From Phoronis australis (lineage: Eukaryota; Phoronida; Phoronidae), in contig NMRA01000067.1 in assembly GCA_002633005.1 (NCBI GenBank), forward strand, positions 152,752 through 216,751: DNA of 64,000 nucleotides, given 5' to 3'. Positions 60,501 to 64,000 of this stretch are shown here, piece by piece. The translations under genes and the position numbers were made by a program. The notes beneath the pieces were generated by a model. The model made no database searches and was not told the DNA's origin. It saw only the letters and a program-made list of their open reading frames with translations. The first letter of the stretch is position 1; every line of letters begins with the position of its first letter.

Positions 60501-63469
60501 GACAATGTTGAGCATGTGCTTTCAATAGTTTGTAAACTAACGTTCAAGTATAAATAGCAAACATTTATAAGTCTGGTTCAAGTATTACTATTGAATATCA
60601 AGGCTACTCAAGTTCGTTTTTGTCCAGCTCCTCTTTGCTTTAGAGATTCACAAAATTTCTCCAGTAAAGTGAAAAGATGTGCATTTATTTACAAATTAAA
60701 CATTCATATTCAAATTCAGGTTGGCGAATTATGCCACATGCTGTTCAAGCTGAAGTTGCCCCTCGTCCCTATAAATGCATACAGGAGCCTATCTCGTATG
60801 TTGTTAAATCAATAAACCTCTGTTTCTCTCCCATCAGGTGCCCCTGACCCTCCGACACACATCCAGTTTGTCAACTCAACCCACAACAGCATCACTCTCA
60901 AGTGGTTGCCTGGCTTTGACGGTGGCATAGAACAATCCTTCATGGTGAGGTACAGGCCCACGAAGGGGCTCTCGAAGGGATACACCTTTGTAGAGGCATT
61001 CCATCACATCTACACTGTGACAGGTAGGAAAGTGGGTCAGGGATATAGCAGCATAGTTCTGCTAGTTTTATACCCAGGTGTTTTGCTGTCATCTGAAAAA
61101 CCATGACTAGGTCATATTCATGTAATGTTTATTTTAATGATTTAGTTTGCATTTTATGTGGACATAGTGTTTCTGTTTGATAATTCTCCATTTTGCTATC
61201 TGTATATAATCAAGGCTTTCAAGTTTTTTTGCTGTTATTTTGACTTTTTCCTTTTTTGCCTAGTAAATTAGGTTAGATGCTTAAGTATTTTTACTAAGAC
61301 CACATCTTTCTGCCATTGCTTACTAGTTTTGTTGAAAGTCTTGTACCAAATTACTTTCTTTTTAAATCAACCTATTTATGGTAATTGCATTGTAGGTCTT
61401 GAGCATAATACAGAATATGAAATAACTGTGAGAGGGCACAATCCAAAAGGAGACAGTGCATTCCAAGAAAAGGGCATCGTTGCCAAGACAGGTAGTGTAC
61501 ATAATGACAGAGTTGTGGGGATCTGTTGAGTTATTGTAGTGCTGTTTGGGCCACAATTCATCCGCCTGCAGCCATTCTTAAAGACGTGTATGCGTGCTCT
61601 TAACTATGCTAATGTATAGTAGGAACTAAACGGCAATGCTATTTGAACATAATCTACGCTAAACAAAGTGCAGTTGTGGTCACTGATAACTTGTAAATGT
61701 GAAAACAAAAAATTCTGCGAGTAGGTGATGTCATAATACTTGATAGACACGGTTGAGTGATGTACTGTGGATCATTTTCTATGCAAAGCTCGTTCTCAAA
61801 AAACATTGGCAATTTTCAACCTACTTCATATTCACGTCATCGCTATGTGTTGTGTTTCCAACTAATTTGACCAAGCAATCACAGAGATAAGGAATTAGCT
61901 TACTTTATTGTCAAAAATGCTAAGTTTTGAAACGTCCTCCATGCTCCCATTAAACTTTGTCATGAACTTGTACCTTACTGAGTAAAGAGTAAGTTCTACG
62001 CTTGTGGATGCCGACAAATGACTCTAAGGAAGGCTGAATTCTGTAAGTTGCAATTCATCAGTGCCATCCACACTACGAGAAGCCTTAGTACTAGTTACTT
62101 GTGGAGTGAGTTGTCATTACGTTCAGTAGTTGTGTAGATACTATTTGGGCTTAGGCAACTAGACCCACATGGGGGCTTAGGCAACTTGACCCACGTGGGG
62201 GCTCAGGCAACTTGACCCACGTGTGACAACTTAATTTATCGAGGTAAGGTAACATGCCCCAGCATAAGTCGCAGTGTTGCAGACATGTCGGAAATAACTG
62301 CTAGCTGCGTGCTTACTCAGATAATTTTTTTGTGCCATAGTTGTTGTAAGCTACTTTAAAGGGTTACGTTGGTTGAAGGCTGCTCAATATGTAGTAAGCT
62401 CTGTATACATTTTCAGGTGAAATTGTGCATAACATGGAGCAAATTTTGTTGCAAAATCCTACTAAGATATGTATTATTACTCTTGGTAATCAAATTTTTG
62501 TTTAACACCTGTGCCCGTCTCATTTCAGCTGAGTTACCTGACCCTGAGGAGGTGAAGGACGGAGAAGAAGTACCTCTAGTCATAATACTGAGTGTCACTA
62601 TTGTGGGTGTACTGTTGTTGATTCTCAATATATTCCTCATCATGTTCTTCATCAGAAGGAAGAGGAAAAACAAGATGGATAAAGGTACGTTGACCTAACG
62701 GTGACACCGACAGGGTTACCCTCGTTTTTTTATTGTCTAAAAGCTTGCCTTCCGTCAAAAAGCAATTTTTGTTTAGACCATCTACCATAGACCGTTTGCC
62801 ATTATGAAATTGGACTCAAATTGTTCCTTAGTCAAAATAGATTGAATTTCTGAGCTCGGAGGGAAATGACAGTTTGTTTTTACTTGTGGCCAAGCTGTTC
62901 ATGTTGACTTATCGTAGTGTGTTATTTTATTAACCGAGAATGGTTTTAGGAATAACGAACTGTTAGTTCTGTGTAAGACCAAACATCACTTCACATCTGA
63001 CTAAGGAACAAGTTGACACCAATTTTAAAGAAACACGTGGTCTGAATCAGAATCGAGTTTCTTCAACAGAGATTGGGGTTTGGTGTCGCTTTAATGTTTC
63101 TAAATAAAACTTCTTCAAATATTCTTGTTGAATAGTTATGTTGAAAGTTTACAGATATCACTGTAAAAATCGTTTTGAAAAACAAAGTCTTCATTTGTAT
63201 ATTAACAAGCTTGACACATATGCTTTTGGGAAGTACTTTCTGTCACCTGTGGTTTTCAAGCTCTATTGTTCTTTTTTAGTTCCAAGTAGTGTTACATTGT
63301 TTGGTTTCTTTTAGACTCAACAGATGGCTCTAGTCAAAACAACACCATAGAGATGTACTCAACATCAACGGGCCCCGCCTACCCGCCCTCTGTTGATGAC
63401 ACCAAAAGTTACACAACGTATGATAAGAGTATTGATGACTATCCCGATGAGTTTGGACGTCCCTATGAT
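15493..63469 (+). CDS. NPHS1-like (nephrin): Nephrin orthologue (NPHS1 / Sns / Hibris family), 18 exons, 3' end outside window
   Basis: Cell-surface immunoglobulin-superfamily adhesion receptor. Family members build the slit diaphragm between podocytes or nephrocytes and mediate myoblast or cell-sorting contacts by binding Neph/Kirre proteins. Exons, each GT-AG bounded: 15493-15580, 30929-31060, 50842-51024, 51512-51856, 52110-52400, 52922-53221, 53676-53801, 54170-54337, 54980-55175, 55476-55585, (gap)55858-56082, 56830-57117, 57433-57551, 58446-58632, 60838-61023, 61396-61491, 62529-62684, 63315-63469. They sum to 3351 nt, about 1117 codons plus a missing piece of exon 11 and a missing C-terminus; human nephrin is about 1240 residues. 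Domains: signal peptide, nine Ig-like (seven of the nine with both Cys visible in the usual LxC...YxC pattern and all nine with the core Trp), one FN3 containing WLPGFDGG, transmembrane helix, Tyr-rich tail. Nine Ig plus one FN3 matches Sns/Hibris, and matches vertebrate nephrin if its cysteine-poor spacer is counted as Ig7. Introns between domains are all phase 1. A Kirrel/Neph identity is excluded because those have five Ig domains and no FN3. Confidence 0.93.
15581..15771 (+). other. Start of nephrin intron 1
   Basis: Donor GTAGGT followed by ordinary intron sequence up to the transposon insertion site. The last nine bases (15763-15771, CGATTTATG) are the left target-site duplication of the 745-bp element. 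Confidence 0.6.
15772..16516. mobile_element. 745-bp DNA transposon (non-autonomous) with 15-bp TIRs and 9-bp TSD
   Basis: The ends are TAGGGACGTGACAAA (15772-15786) and its exact reverse complement (16502-16516). They are flanked by identical 9-bp direct repeats CGATTTATG at 15763-15771 and 16517-16525. No transposase reading frame is visible, so this looks like a deletion derivative mobilised in trans. It contains an internal 28-bp direct duplication (16074-16129) and an N at 15954. A 9-bp duplication is typical of Mutator-like elements and possible for Merlin-like ones; the superfamily is not settled. It sits 191 bp downstream of exon 1. Confidence 0.85.
16074..16129. repeat. 28-bp tandem duplication inside the 745-bp element
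   Basis: Two copies of a unit beginning GGTATATYACACCATATAG start at 16074 and 16102, with three substitutions between them. Confidence 0.8.
16526..22203 (+). other. Nephrin intron 1, no gene seen
   Basis: AT-rich intron sequence. Only short stop-limited reading frames are present, and none resembles a known domain. Two overlapping frames at 16592-16882 (96 and 62 codons) have no supporting splice structure. A 39-nt hairpin at 20044-20082 is listed separately. Confidence 0.6.
20044..20082. repeat. Short imperfect inverted repeat (hairpin)
   Basis: AGCCAG...ACAAAAGGT pairs with ACCTTTGGTCTGGCT around a loop of about six bases, with a small bulge on the left arm. It is too short for a typical microRNA precursor and may be chance or the relic of a foldback element. 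Confidence 0.4.
22204..22494 (+). pseudogene. Broken THAP-type zinc finger domain
   Basis: The reading frame contains a C2CH zinc-finger skeleton: Cys at 22270 and 22285 (C-x4-C), then 44 residues to Cys at 22420 and His at 22429 (C-x2-H, in CSAHF). Spacing and the CSAHF motif fit the DNA-binding THAP domain of P-element transposases and THAP proteins. The middle is out of frame: the expected THAP core with its conserved Trp (KWHRFVRRTRVW) appears in another frame at about 22325-22380, so two compensating frameshifts lie near 22320 and 22385. The segment is GC-rich compared with its flanks. It has no complete protein, and its stop codon overlaps an AATAAA at 22489-22494. It is likely the relic of a transposon or a retrocopied THAP gene; assembly errors could mimic the frameshifts. 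Confidence 0.6.
22508..22762 (-). pseudogene. Coding-like acidic C-terminal fragment, unknown family
   Basis: Minus-strand open frame of 84 codons running from the N at 22763 to a TGA at 22508-22510. It starts with an acidic stretch (REFESDDDYEQELNKYYEE) and ends with a basic and proline-containing tail (REKRPRAQRVNPVITDDPEL). It is GC-rich, free of stops and compositionally protein-like, tail to tail with the THAP fragment. It may be the C-terminus of a captured gene or of a transposon protein. I do not recognise the family. The 5' part is lost at the N. Confidence 0.4.
22766..22778. mobile_element. Solo terminal repeat of the CAGGGCTTGGAAT family
   Basis: ATTCCAAGCCCTG is identical to the right end of the element at 48354-48855. 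No matching left end is visible upstream. The N three bases away (22763) suggests the rest of this element was lost in assembly. Confidence 0.5.
22779..23060 (+). other. Intron 1, nothing recognised
   Basis: Short open frames on both strands without splice sites or domains. Confidence 0.5.
23061..23217. mobile_element. Degenerate copy of the GTGCCATCCACAC-type MITE
   Basis: Bases 23143-23190 align with the reverse complement of 24711-24760, sharing the core CTTGTTCTAGGGTAA, and 23070-23085 matches GTGGGGTAAGTT near 24804. The right edge carries a 20-bp direct duplication (23178 and 23198, TAGTGTGAACRGCACTTGTR). Confidence 0.5.
23218..24120 (+). other. Intron 1, nothing recognised
   Basis: Unique-looking AT-rich sequence with no open frame or repeat that I can support. 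Confidence 0.5.
24120..24235 (-). mobile_element. tRNA-derived SINE head (candidate)
   Basis: Read on the minus strand, 24156-24172 forms a perfect T-arm: stem GTGGG / CCCAC around the 7-nt loop TTTGAGT, giving a B-box-like GGTTTGAGTCC. About 45 nt upstream, AGTGTGATCAGTG resembles a degenerate A box. The anticodon arm does not fold cleanly and there is no intact acceptor stem, so this is not a functional tRNA. It is best explained as a SINE head or tRNA pseudogene. Confidence 0.45.
24236..24710 (+). other. Intron 1, nothing recognised
   Basis: Two short open frames (74 codons on the minus strand, 72 on the plus) without domain or splice support. Confidence 0.5.
24711..24859. mobile_element. 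Foldback MITE, about 149 bp, 36-bp inverted arms
   Basis: The left arm 24711-24746 (starting GTGCCATCCACACACAG) and right arm 24824-24859 are imperfect reverse complements sharing CCACACACAG and ACCCTAGAACAA. A perfect 14-bp palindrome, TTGCACTAGTGCAA, lies at 24813-24826. There is no coding capacity. A 23-bp string at 24838 (GTAGGCTGTGTGTGGACGGG...) is repeated directly at 24905. Confidence 0.7.
24860..26481 (+). other. Intron 1, nothing recognised
   Basis: Apart from the 23-bp direct copy at 24905-24927 I see no repeat, gene or hairpin here. Confidence 0.5.
26482..26735. mobile_element. 254-bp foldback MITE
   Basis: The outer arms 26482-26537 and 26681-26735 are reverse complements with one 1-nt gap and about six mismatches, sharing TTTTCATACTAACGTTGAC and ATGTTTTGGGGAGTTGC. 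Weaker complementarity continues inward, so nearly the whole element could fold into one hairpin. There is no open frame. Target duplications are not clear. Confidence 0.8.
26920..27066. mobile_element. 147-bp MITE with perfect 26-bp TIRs and TA target site
   Basis: Bases 26918-26943 and 27043-27068 are exact reverse complements (TACCGTAATCGTTCGGGTTA...). With TA as the duplicated target the element is 26920-27066, as in Tc1/mariner-type MITEs. The interior holds repeated motifs of the type GGTTAACCGCCCACCCC and an N at 26967, where sequencing probably failed in the hairpin. Confidence 0.85.
27117..27776. repeat. Dispersed repeat copy A, interrupted by the 356-bp foldback
   Basis: 27117-27238 aligns with 42537-42640 (shared TATTTCAGGAAAAA, GGATTCCTGCTGAC-type stretches), and 27600-27776 with 42641-42820 (shared TTTGGTGAAATTCAGAATAC, AAAATTTTMSGKGAAAA). 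The 356 bp between these halves are absent from the 42.5-kb copy. Confidence 0.75.
27239..27594. mobile_element. 356-bp foldback element with 5-bp TATTA duplication, nested
   Basis: The inverted arms are about 50-60 bp: 27239-27300 against 27533-27594, sharing TGGTCAGACTTCAAAACC, GGCTGGACTG and AATGGCC. TATTA flanks both sides (27234-27238, 27595-27599). It interrupts a repeat whose uninterrupted copy is at 42.5 kb. Its symmetry makes long open frames on both strands (up to 124 codons), which are by-products rather than genes. TIR length and duplication size do not assign a superfamily. Confidence 0.85.
27811..27846. repeat. 18-bp tandem duplication
   Basis: AAGCGCAACTTGACCTAY occurs twice in a row, at 27811 and 27829. 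Confidence 0.85.
27847..29124 (+). other. Intron 1, nothing recognised
   Basis: No gene or repeat that I can support. Confidence 0.5.
29125..29138 (+). promoter_or_regulatory. CTCF-like motif
   Basis: CCAATAGGTGGCAG matches 13 of 14 positions of the bilaterian CTCF core CCASYAGRKGGCRS. It is a single motif by eye with no accessibility data. Confidence 0.3.
29139..30928 (+). other. End of intron 1
   Basis: Holds several short frames (60-80 codons on both strands, 30070-30866) with no domain match. It ends in the acceptor of exon 2, whose pyrimidine tract 30905-30926 follows an ATGGTGATG-type simple repeat. Confidence 0.5.
30832..31060 (+). CDS. Alternative first coding exon (read-through form of exon 2)
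   Basis: An ATG at 30832 (G at -3, G at +4; in-frame TGA at 30814) is in frame with exon 2 and encodes a second possible signal peptide (MVMMVILYCCLLPV), with cleavage near VDA-AQS. It could be an alternative promoter product. A caution: the hydrophobic residues come from an ATG/GTG simple repeat and from the acceptor's pyrimidine tract, which in this frame reads LYCCLLP, so the peptide may be an accident of intron sequence. Confidence 0.35.
30929..31060 (+). CDS. Nephrin exon 2: first half of Ig1
   Basis: Acceptor TTACTTCCAG, donor GTAAGA, phase 1 in and out. It encodes VDAAQSFRETPSDTT, the B-strand Cys (VTLKCSV) and the C-strand Trp (VQWTRNGVALG). The same order and the W-x-x-x-G-x-x-L-G ending are seen in nephrin and Kirrel Ig1. 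An N-glycosylation sequon (NST) precedes the Cys. It corresponds to residues about 30-74 when joined to exon 1. Confidence 0.92.
31559..31671. repeat. 62-bp tandem duplication
   Basis: The unit beginning GGTGACATTATGTACTGATT starts at 31559 and again at 31621, with few differences. Confidence 0.85.
31978..32001 (+). other. Strong G-quadruplex motif
   Basis: Four G-runs of 5, 5, 5 and 6 separated by single bases (31978-31982, 31984-31988, 31990-31994, 31996-32001). The N at 32016 lies just downstream, consistent with a sequencing stall. Confidence 0.75.
32110..32275. mobile_element. Relic of the GTGCCATCCACAC-type MITE family
   Basis: GTGGGGCAAGTTGC at 32150-32163 and CTGGGGCAACTTGC at 32218-32231 face each other in inverted orientation. 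The right edge (TGTTTGTGTCTGGACACAGC, 32246-32265) resembles the end of the 24.7-kb copy. It is strongly diverged. Confidence 0.4.
32276..35936 (+). other. Intron 2 segment, nothing recognised
   Basis: Short frames of 60-96 codons on both strands without splice or domain support; no repeat that I can define. Confidence 0.5.
35937..36030. repeat. 31-bp tandem repeat, three copies
   Basis: Units containing GGGGCTCAACGTATTGAAAA start at 35940, 35971 and 36002. The third copy has diverged at a few positions. Confidence 0.85.
36290..36730 (+). repeat. Dispersed repeat family, copy 2
   Basis: Has GGGTCATGTGACCATGTCTC, TATCAATAATATGACCAAAT and TGTTCAAGATGAAATTTCAG in the same order as copies 1 and 3. 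Downstream, CAATTCCTAA and GAAGTTTGCCAAATTTGG-type stretches are shared with copy 3. Confidence 0.65.
36731..37267 (+). other. Intron 2 segment, nothing recognised
   Basis: A minus-strand frame of 108 codons (36999-37325) overlaps the start of the 94-bp duplication and has no recognisable domain. Confidence 0.5.
37268..37456. repeat. 94-bp tandem duplication
   Basis: GGTCTACTTCCAATCCCTTG starts copies at 37268 and 37362, alike over their whole length with a few substitutions and a 1-nt indel. Confidence 0.9.
37457..42536 (+). other. Intron 2 segment, nothing recognised
   Basis: A short CA tract at about 37622-37650. Otherwise AT-rich sequence with only short frames; 41000-41600 is unusually rich in GAAGAATT/TTCGAAGT-like strings, but I could not define a repeat unit. 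Confidence 0.45.
42537..42820. repeat. Dispersed repeat copy B (uninterrupted)
   Basis: Collinear with 27117-27238 plus 27600-27776. It lacks the 356-bp foldback present in copy A and therefore serves as an empty-site comparison. Confidence 0.75.
42821..47348 (+). other. Intron 2 segment; one unexplained minus-strand frame
   Basis: The longest stop-free stretch of the window, 173 codons on the minus strand (46675-47196), lies here. It is rich in Ser, Leu, Thr and His with no motif I recognise and no codon bias I can see. The rest has nothing I can support. A fragment at 43020-43065 (ACTTGTTCTAGGATGAGTGG) resembles the MITE core of 24.7 kb. Confidence 0.4.
47349..47404. repeat. 28-bp tandem duplication
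   Basis: CTAATTATCCATCAGTATTA starts copies at 47349 and 47377; the two are essentially identical. Confidence 0.9.
48354..48855. mobile_element. 502-bp DNA transposon with CAGGGCTTGGAAT ends and TTTTAT duplication
   Basis: CAGGGCTTGGAAT at 48354-48366 is the reverse complement of 48843-48855. TTTTAT flanks both sides (48348-48353, 48856-48861). CAGGG-type ends are usual in hAT elements, but hAT makes 8-bp duplications, so the 6-bp duplication leaves the superfamily open. The left part is rich in TTCCGCGG-like motifs. An open frame crossing the left edge (48271-48744) includes a basic stretch but no recognisable transposase. Confidence 0.85.
48862..50841 (+). other. End of intron 2
   Basis: No gene or repeat seen. 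It ends at acceptor TCTATTGTAG before exon 3. Confidence 0.5.
50842..51024 (+). CDS. Nephrin exon 3: second half of Ig1
   Basis: Phase 1 in and out. It encodes SVRTIPGLPRYVMLGD, the nephrin Ig1 signature corresponding to IPGFPRY in the human protein, then the F-strand FECQV with the second Cys. Residues about 74-135. Confidence 0.95.
51025..51511 (+). other. Intron 3
   Basis: 487 bp, donor GTAAAA, acceptor CTCATTTCAG. Nothing else is seen. Confidence 0.8.
51512..51856 (+). CDS. Nephrin exon 4: Ig2
   Basis: A complete Ig-like domain in one exon, phase 1 on both sides, residues about 135-250. It starts VPPSSVTIEGYHEG, then LNLTCSAPGAKPAAELKWYY (first Cys, core Trp) and FKCEASHP (second Cys). 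The GAKPAAELKW stretch matches the Ig2 of nephrin and Kirrel (AKPA). One N-glycosylation sequon (NLT). Confidence 0.96.
52110..52400 (+). CDS. Nephrin exon 5: Ig3
   Basis: A complete domain, phase 1 on both sides, residues about 250-347. It has YPPSNPIITGYD, LTCTANGGNPLAQVHWYKNG and YRCEVSN. The GGNPLA-x-x-x-W-x-K-N-G motif is nearly the same as in human nephrin Ig3. Intron 4 before it is 253 bp. Confidence 0.96.
52401..52921 (+). other. Intron 5
   Basis: 521 bp, GTAAGT donor, TATGTTGCAG acceptor. Nothing else is seen. Confidence 0.8.
52922..53221 (+). CDS. Nephrin exon 6: Ig4
   Basis: A complete domain, phase 1 on both sides, residues about 347-447. It has YTPEKVTISGHENAKAGDTI, LSCATTPSNPGSSITWFTKG and YHCHATNS, with an NVT sequon before the EF loop. 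Confidence 0.96.
53222..53675 (+). other. Intron 6
   Basis: 454 bp, no feature seen apart from its splice sites. Confidence 0.8.
53676..53801 (+). CDS. Nephrin exon 7: first half of Ig5
   Basis: Encodes PPPNPPIITGNDGS, LTCQSFGGNPLATVTWWKG (first Cys, Trp). The exon ends in the C strand at a phase-1 GTAAAT donor, so this domain is split by an intron like Ig1. Confidence 0.93.
53802..54169 (+). other. Intron 7, inside Ig5
   Basis: 368 bp, nothing else seen. Confidence 0.8.
54170..54337 (+). CDS. Nephrin exon 8: second half of Ig5
   Basis: Encodes GNTQVEGGVKKVYGN, then NKITLVLQASDNLADYRCNV (second Cys) and two sequons (NVT, NTT). Phase 1 in and out; donor GTACGT. Confidence 0.93.
54338..54979 (+). 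other. Intron 8
   Basis: 642 bp, nothing seen beyond a good acceptor (TTTATTCCAG). Confidence 0.8.
54980..55175 (+). CDS. Nephrin exon 9: first part of Ig6
   Basis: Encodes PIPNPAKAGQPVNITCKSGS (first Cys), NPASTLTWLKNGSPIGGG and ends ...GGVASLS in phase 2 (donor GTAAGA at 55176). Reading on into the intron would hit TAG at once, so splicing is required. This is the only phase-2 intron in the gene. Confidence 0.92.
55176..55475 (+). other. Intron 9, inside Ig6
   Basis: 300 bp, no other feature. Confidence 0.8.
55476..55585 (+). CDS. Nephrin exon 10: end of Ig6
   Basis: A phase-2 acceptor restores the frame: YLSIRPSAADDKMEYGCRAS with the second Cys, then LDVTC. Donor GTAAGT, phase 1. Confidence 0.92.
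55586..55857 (+). other. Intron 10 with an assembly gap
   Basis: Contains a 66-bp foldback (55701-55766) with ends TCATGAGGGTCAGC and TCATGAGCGACAGC (reverse strand), 12 of 14 matching. It ends in N at 55857, which replaces the rest of the intron, the acceptor and the first part of exon 11. Confidence 0.7.
55858..56082 (+). CDS. Nephrin exon 11 (5' truncated by N): Ig7
   Basis: The frame opens abruptly at the N with KANPVPSSYTWYKG (core Trp), then LLNITGVKKEDAADYFCEAT (F-strand Cys) and LDVQ, donor GTATGT in phase 1. The A, A' and B strands with the first expected Cys, roughly 40-45 residues, are missing. Upstream bases have no matching frame or acceptor, so the loss is in the assembly. The domain aligns with the spacer between Ig6 and Ig7 of human nephrin (SANPAPEAFNW). 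Confidence 0.9.
56083..56829 (+). other. Intron 11
   Basis: 747 bp. The last 160 bp hold the ATTGG-containing repeat listed separately; the rest shows nothing. Confidence 0.75.
56668..56822. repeat. Degenerate ~40-bp repeat, four copies, each with ATTGGYGGTTGAG
   Basis: Units around 56670, 56708, 56753 and 56790 share ATTGG(YGG)TTGAGCAATGG followed by a pyrimidine-rich TTTCCCYT. The array ends seven bases before the exon 12 acceptor and overlaps its branch point region. Confidence 0.7.
56830..57117 (+). CDS. Nephrin exon 12: Ig8
   Basis: A complete domain, phase 1 on both sides: NNATLECQVDSNP (first Cys), MVSWSREGYDMSR (Trp), VAKSDTGNFTCTANNKIGD (second Cys). Two sequons (NAT, NFT). It matches human nephrin Ig7, which carries ...VDANP. 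Confidence 0.96.
57118..57432 (+). other. Intron 12
   Basis: 315 bp, nothing else seen. Confidence 0.8.
57433..57551 (+). CDS. Nephrin exon 13: first half of Ig9
   Basis: Encodes YAPEIAKSVQYSKSA, VICRAEGAPPPVFTWSK (first Cys, Trp), phase 0 at the GTGAGT donor. The C-R-A-x-G-x-P-x-x-x-F-T-W motif matches human nephrin Ig8. Confidence 0.94.
57552..58445 (+). other. Intron 13, inside Ig9
   Basis: 894 bp, about half of it dispersed-repeat copy 3 (57960-58410). Confidence 0.75.
57960..58410 (+). repeat. Dispersed repeat family, copy 3, in intron 13
   Basis: Has GGTTATGTGACCATGTTTTT, ACTTGATCAAATTTCATTTG, ACAATTCCTAACTGTGGAG and CAAAGTTTGCCATATTTG, collinear with copy 2. It ends only about 35 bp before exon 14 and supplies most of intron 13. 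Confidence 0.65.
58446..58632 (+). CDS. Nephrin exon 14: second half of Ig9
   Basis: A phase-0 acceptor gives KGVVLRGAKGTKYEIDRVKI, then LTVYNVTWNDYSDYECIAKN (second Cys) and ELGQDTYTITLDGTS. Donor GTAAGT, phase 1. Confidence 0.95.
58633..60837 (+). other. Intron 14 (2.2 kb)
   Basis: Only short frames. I see no repeat or gene. Confidence 0.7.
60838..61023 (+). CDS. Nephrin exon 15: first part of FN3
   Basis: Encodes APDPPTHIQFVNSTHNSITL, then KWLPGFDGGIEQSFMVRYRP. The W-x-P-G-F-D-G-G-x-x-Q-x-F-x-x-R-Y string is diagnostic for the nephrin/Sns/Hibris FN3 domain. Phase 1 on both sides. Confidence 0.97.
61024..61395 (+). other. Intron 15, inside FN3
   Basis: 372 bp, no feature other than splice sites. 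Confidence 0.8.
61396..61491 (+). CDS. Nephrin exon 16: end of FN3
   Basis: Encodes GLEHNTEYEITVRGHNPKGD and SAFQEKGIVAKT: the FN3 F and G strands with the N-T-x-Y core and the N-x-x-G-D-S turn. Phase 1 on both sides. Confidence 0.95.
61492..62528 (+). other. Intron 16 (1.0 kb)
   Basis: Contains a diverged left end of the GTGCCATCCACAC MITE at 62061-62074 and the 26-bp E-box repeat at 62147-62224. No gene. Confidence 0.7.
62147..62224. repeat. 26-bp tandem repeat, three copies, CACGTG at two unit ends
   Basis: Units GGGCTYAGGCAACTWGACCC... begin at 62147, 62173 and 62199. CACGTG E-boxes occur near 62193 and 62219; the first unit has CACATG. Could bind bHLH factors, but minisatellite origin is enough to explain it. 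Confidence 0.85.
62529..62684 (+). CDS. Nephrin exon 17: membrane-proximal stalk, transmembrane helix
   Basis: An acidic stalk (ELPDPEEVKDGEEV), then a hydrophobic helix of about 26 residues starting PLVIILSVTIVGVLLLILN, then the stop-transfer sequence RRKRKNK. This sets type I topology with the Ig/FN3 part outside. Phase 1 on both sides; donor GTACGT. Confidence 0.96.
62685..63314 (+). other. Intron 17
   Basis: 630 bp, nothing else seen. Confidence 0.8.
63315..63469 (+). CDS. Nephrin exon 18: start of cytoplasmic tail
   Basis: 51 codons with six tyrosines: IEMYSTSTGPAYPPS, then SYTTYDKSIDDYPDEFGRPY ending PYD at a phase-0 GTAAGT donor. Tyrosines followed by Asp or Pro recall the Nck/SH2-binding tyrosines (YDxV) of the vertebrate nephrin tail. 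The residues after PYD are in an exon beyond the window. Confidence 0.93.
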
Positions 63470-64000
63470 GTAAGTTACATGCAACTTAGGTTTCTAGCAC
63501 TGGTATTTAATTGATGTTTTATAATGAGTTTGGCTTGTCGAAGGACCAGGTACCGTCATTTGGTGTTAAATCTGCTGGATGTTTAAGTTTTGTGTTCGAA
63601 GTATTTAGTCCATTAAAGAACCTCTGCTTTCTAGGTTGGGTGCAGTGAGCCATTAGTAGACAAGTCCCAGGGCAGACATAATCTATTGACAGTCCATCTC
63701 TTGTTAGAACTGGCAGTGTCTACTGGGTTATTGCGTTCTGGTCATCACAGCTGTATTATCTGATGGTATTTGGCCCGGCTTGAGCCACTCTGTTTCATTT
63801 CATAAACCACATGAACCCAGGATCACGACACTGAGAAAAAGCTTAATTAGAAATGTTTGGGACACTTTGGTGCCTTTGGTGTTAGAACAGAGCCTAAGTG
63901 TGGTACTTTACCCAATCAGTTCATTTCTCTGAATTGCAGTTCAAGAGTTACATATAGTTAAGTCTTGTGACCTTTCATCGAAACAGGTGATTAGGAGCAA
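63470..64000 (+). other. Intron 18, runs off the window
   Basis: No further exon is visible before the right edge. The rest of the tail, the stop codon and the 3' UTR lie beyond it. Confidence 0.8.

Noticed and set aside
1-64000. A new multi-gene biological system or gene cluster
   Set aside because: Only one well-supported gene is present; the rest is intron, repeat debris and non-coding DNA.

Overview
This is invertebrate animal nuclear DNA, AT-rich and intron-rich, with six isolated N's (11169, 15954, 22763, 26967, 32016, 55857). One gene can be reconstructed with confidence. It is on the + strand, has 18 visible exons from about 15.5 kb to 63.5 kb, and runs off the right edge. Splicing the exons in silico (all GT-AG, phases consistent) gives a type I membrane protein: signal peptide, nine Ig-like domains, one fibronectin III domain with the motif PGFDGG, one transmembrane helix and the start of a tyrosine-rich tail. 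Domain order and motifs are those of nephrin (vertebrate NPHS1; fly Sns/Hibris), the slit-diaphragm adhesion receptor. Order, spacing and lineage-type motifs would suit an invertebrate deuterostome such as a hemichordate or lancelet, but the species cannot be fixed from sequence alone.

Layout: 1-15.2 kb is mostly intergenic or intron of another gene. I see only one weak minus-strand exon candidate (551-656), a 27-bp minisatellite (6817-6918) and one copy of a dispersed repeat. At 15.2-15.6 kb lie a possible promoter and the signal-peptide exon. Intron 1 (15.3 kb) and intron 2 (19.8 kb) are large and full of transposon debris. From 50.8 to 63.5 kb the remaining 16 exons are packed closely, mostly one Ig domain per exon or exon pair, with phase-1 introns at domain borders.

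The richest unexplained material is mobile DNA in introns 1 and 2. There is a 745-bp element with 15-bp inverted ends and a perfect 9-bp target duplication; a 502-bp element with CAGGGCTTGGAAT ends and a 6-bp duplication; three foldback elements within 1.1 kb at 26.5-27.6 kb, one of them nested in an older repeat whose second copy at 42.5 kb acts as an empty site; a tRNA-like SINE head; and a broken THAP domain. The single N's are not harmless: the one at 55857 removes the front of an Ig exon, so they mark collapsed gaps.

I found no CRISPR, rRNA or complete tRNA gene. No convincing new multi-gene system is present.
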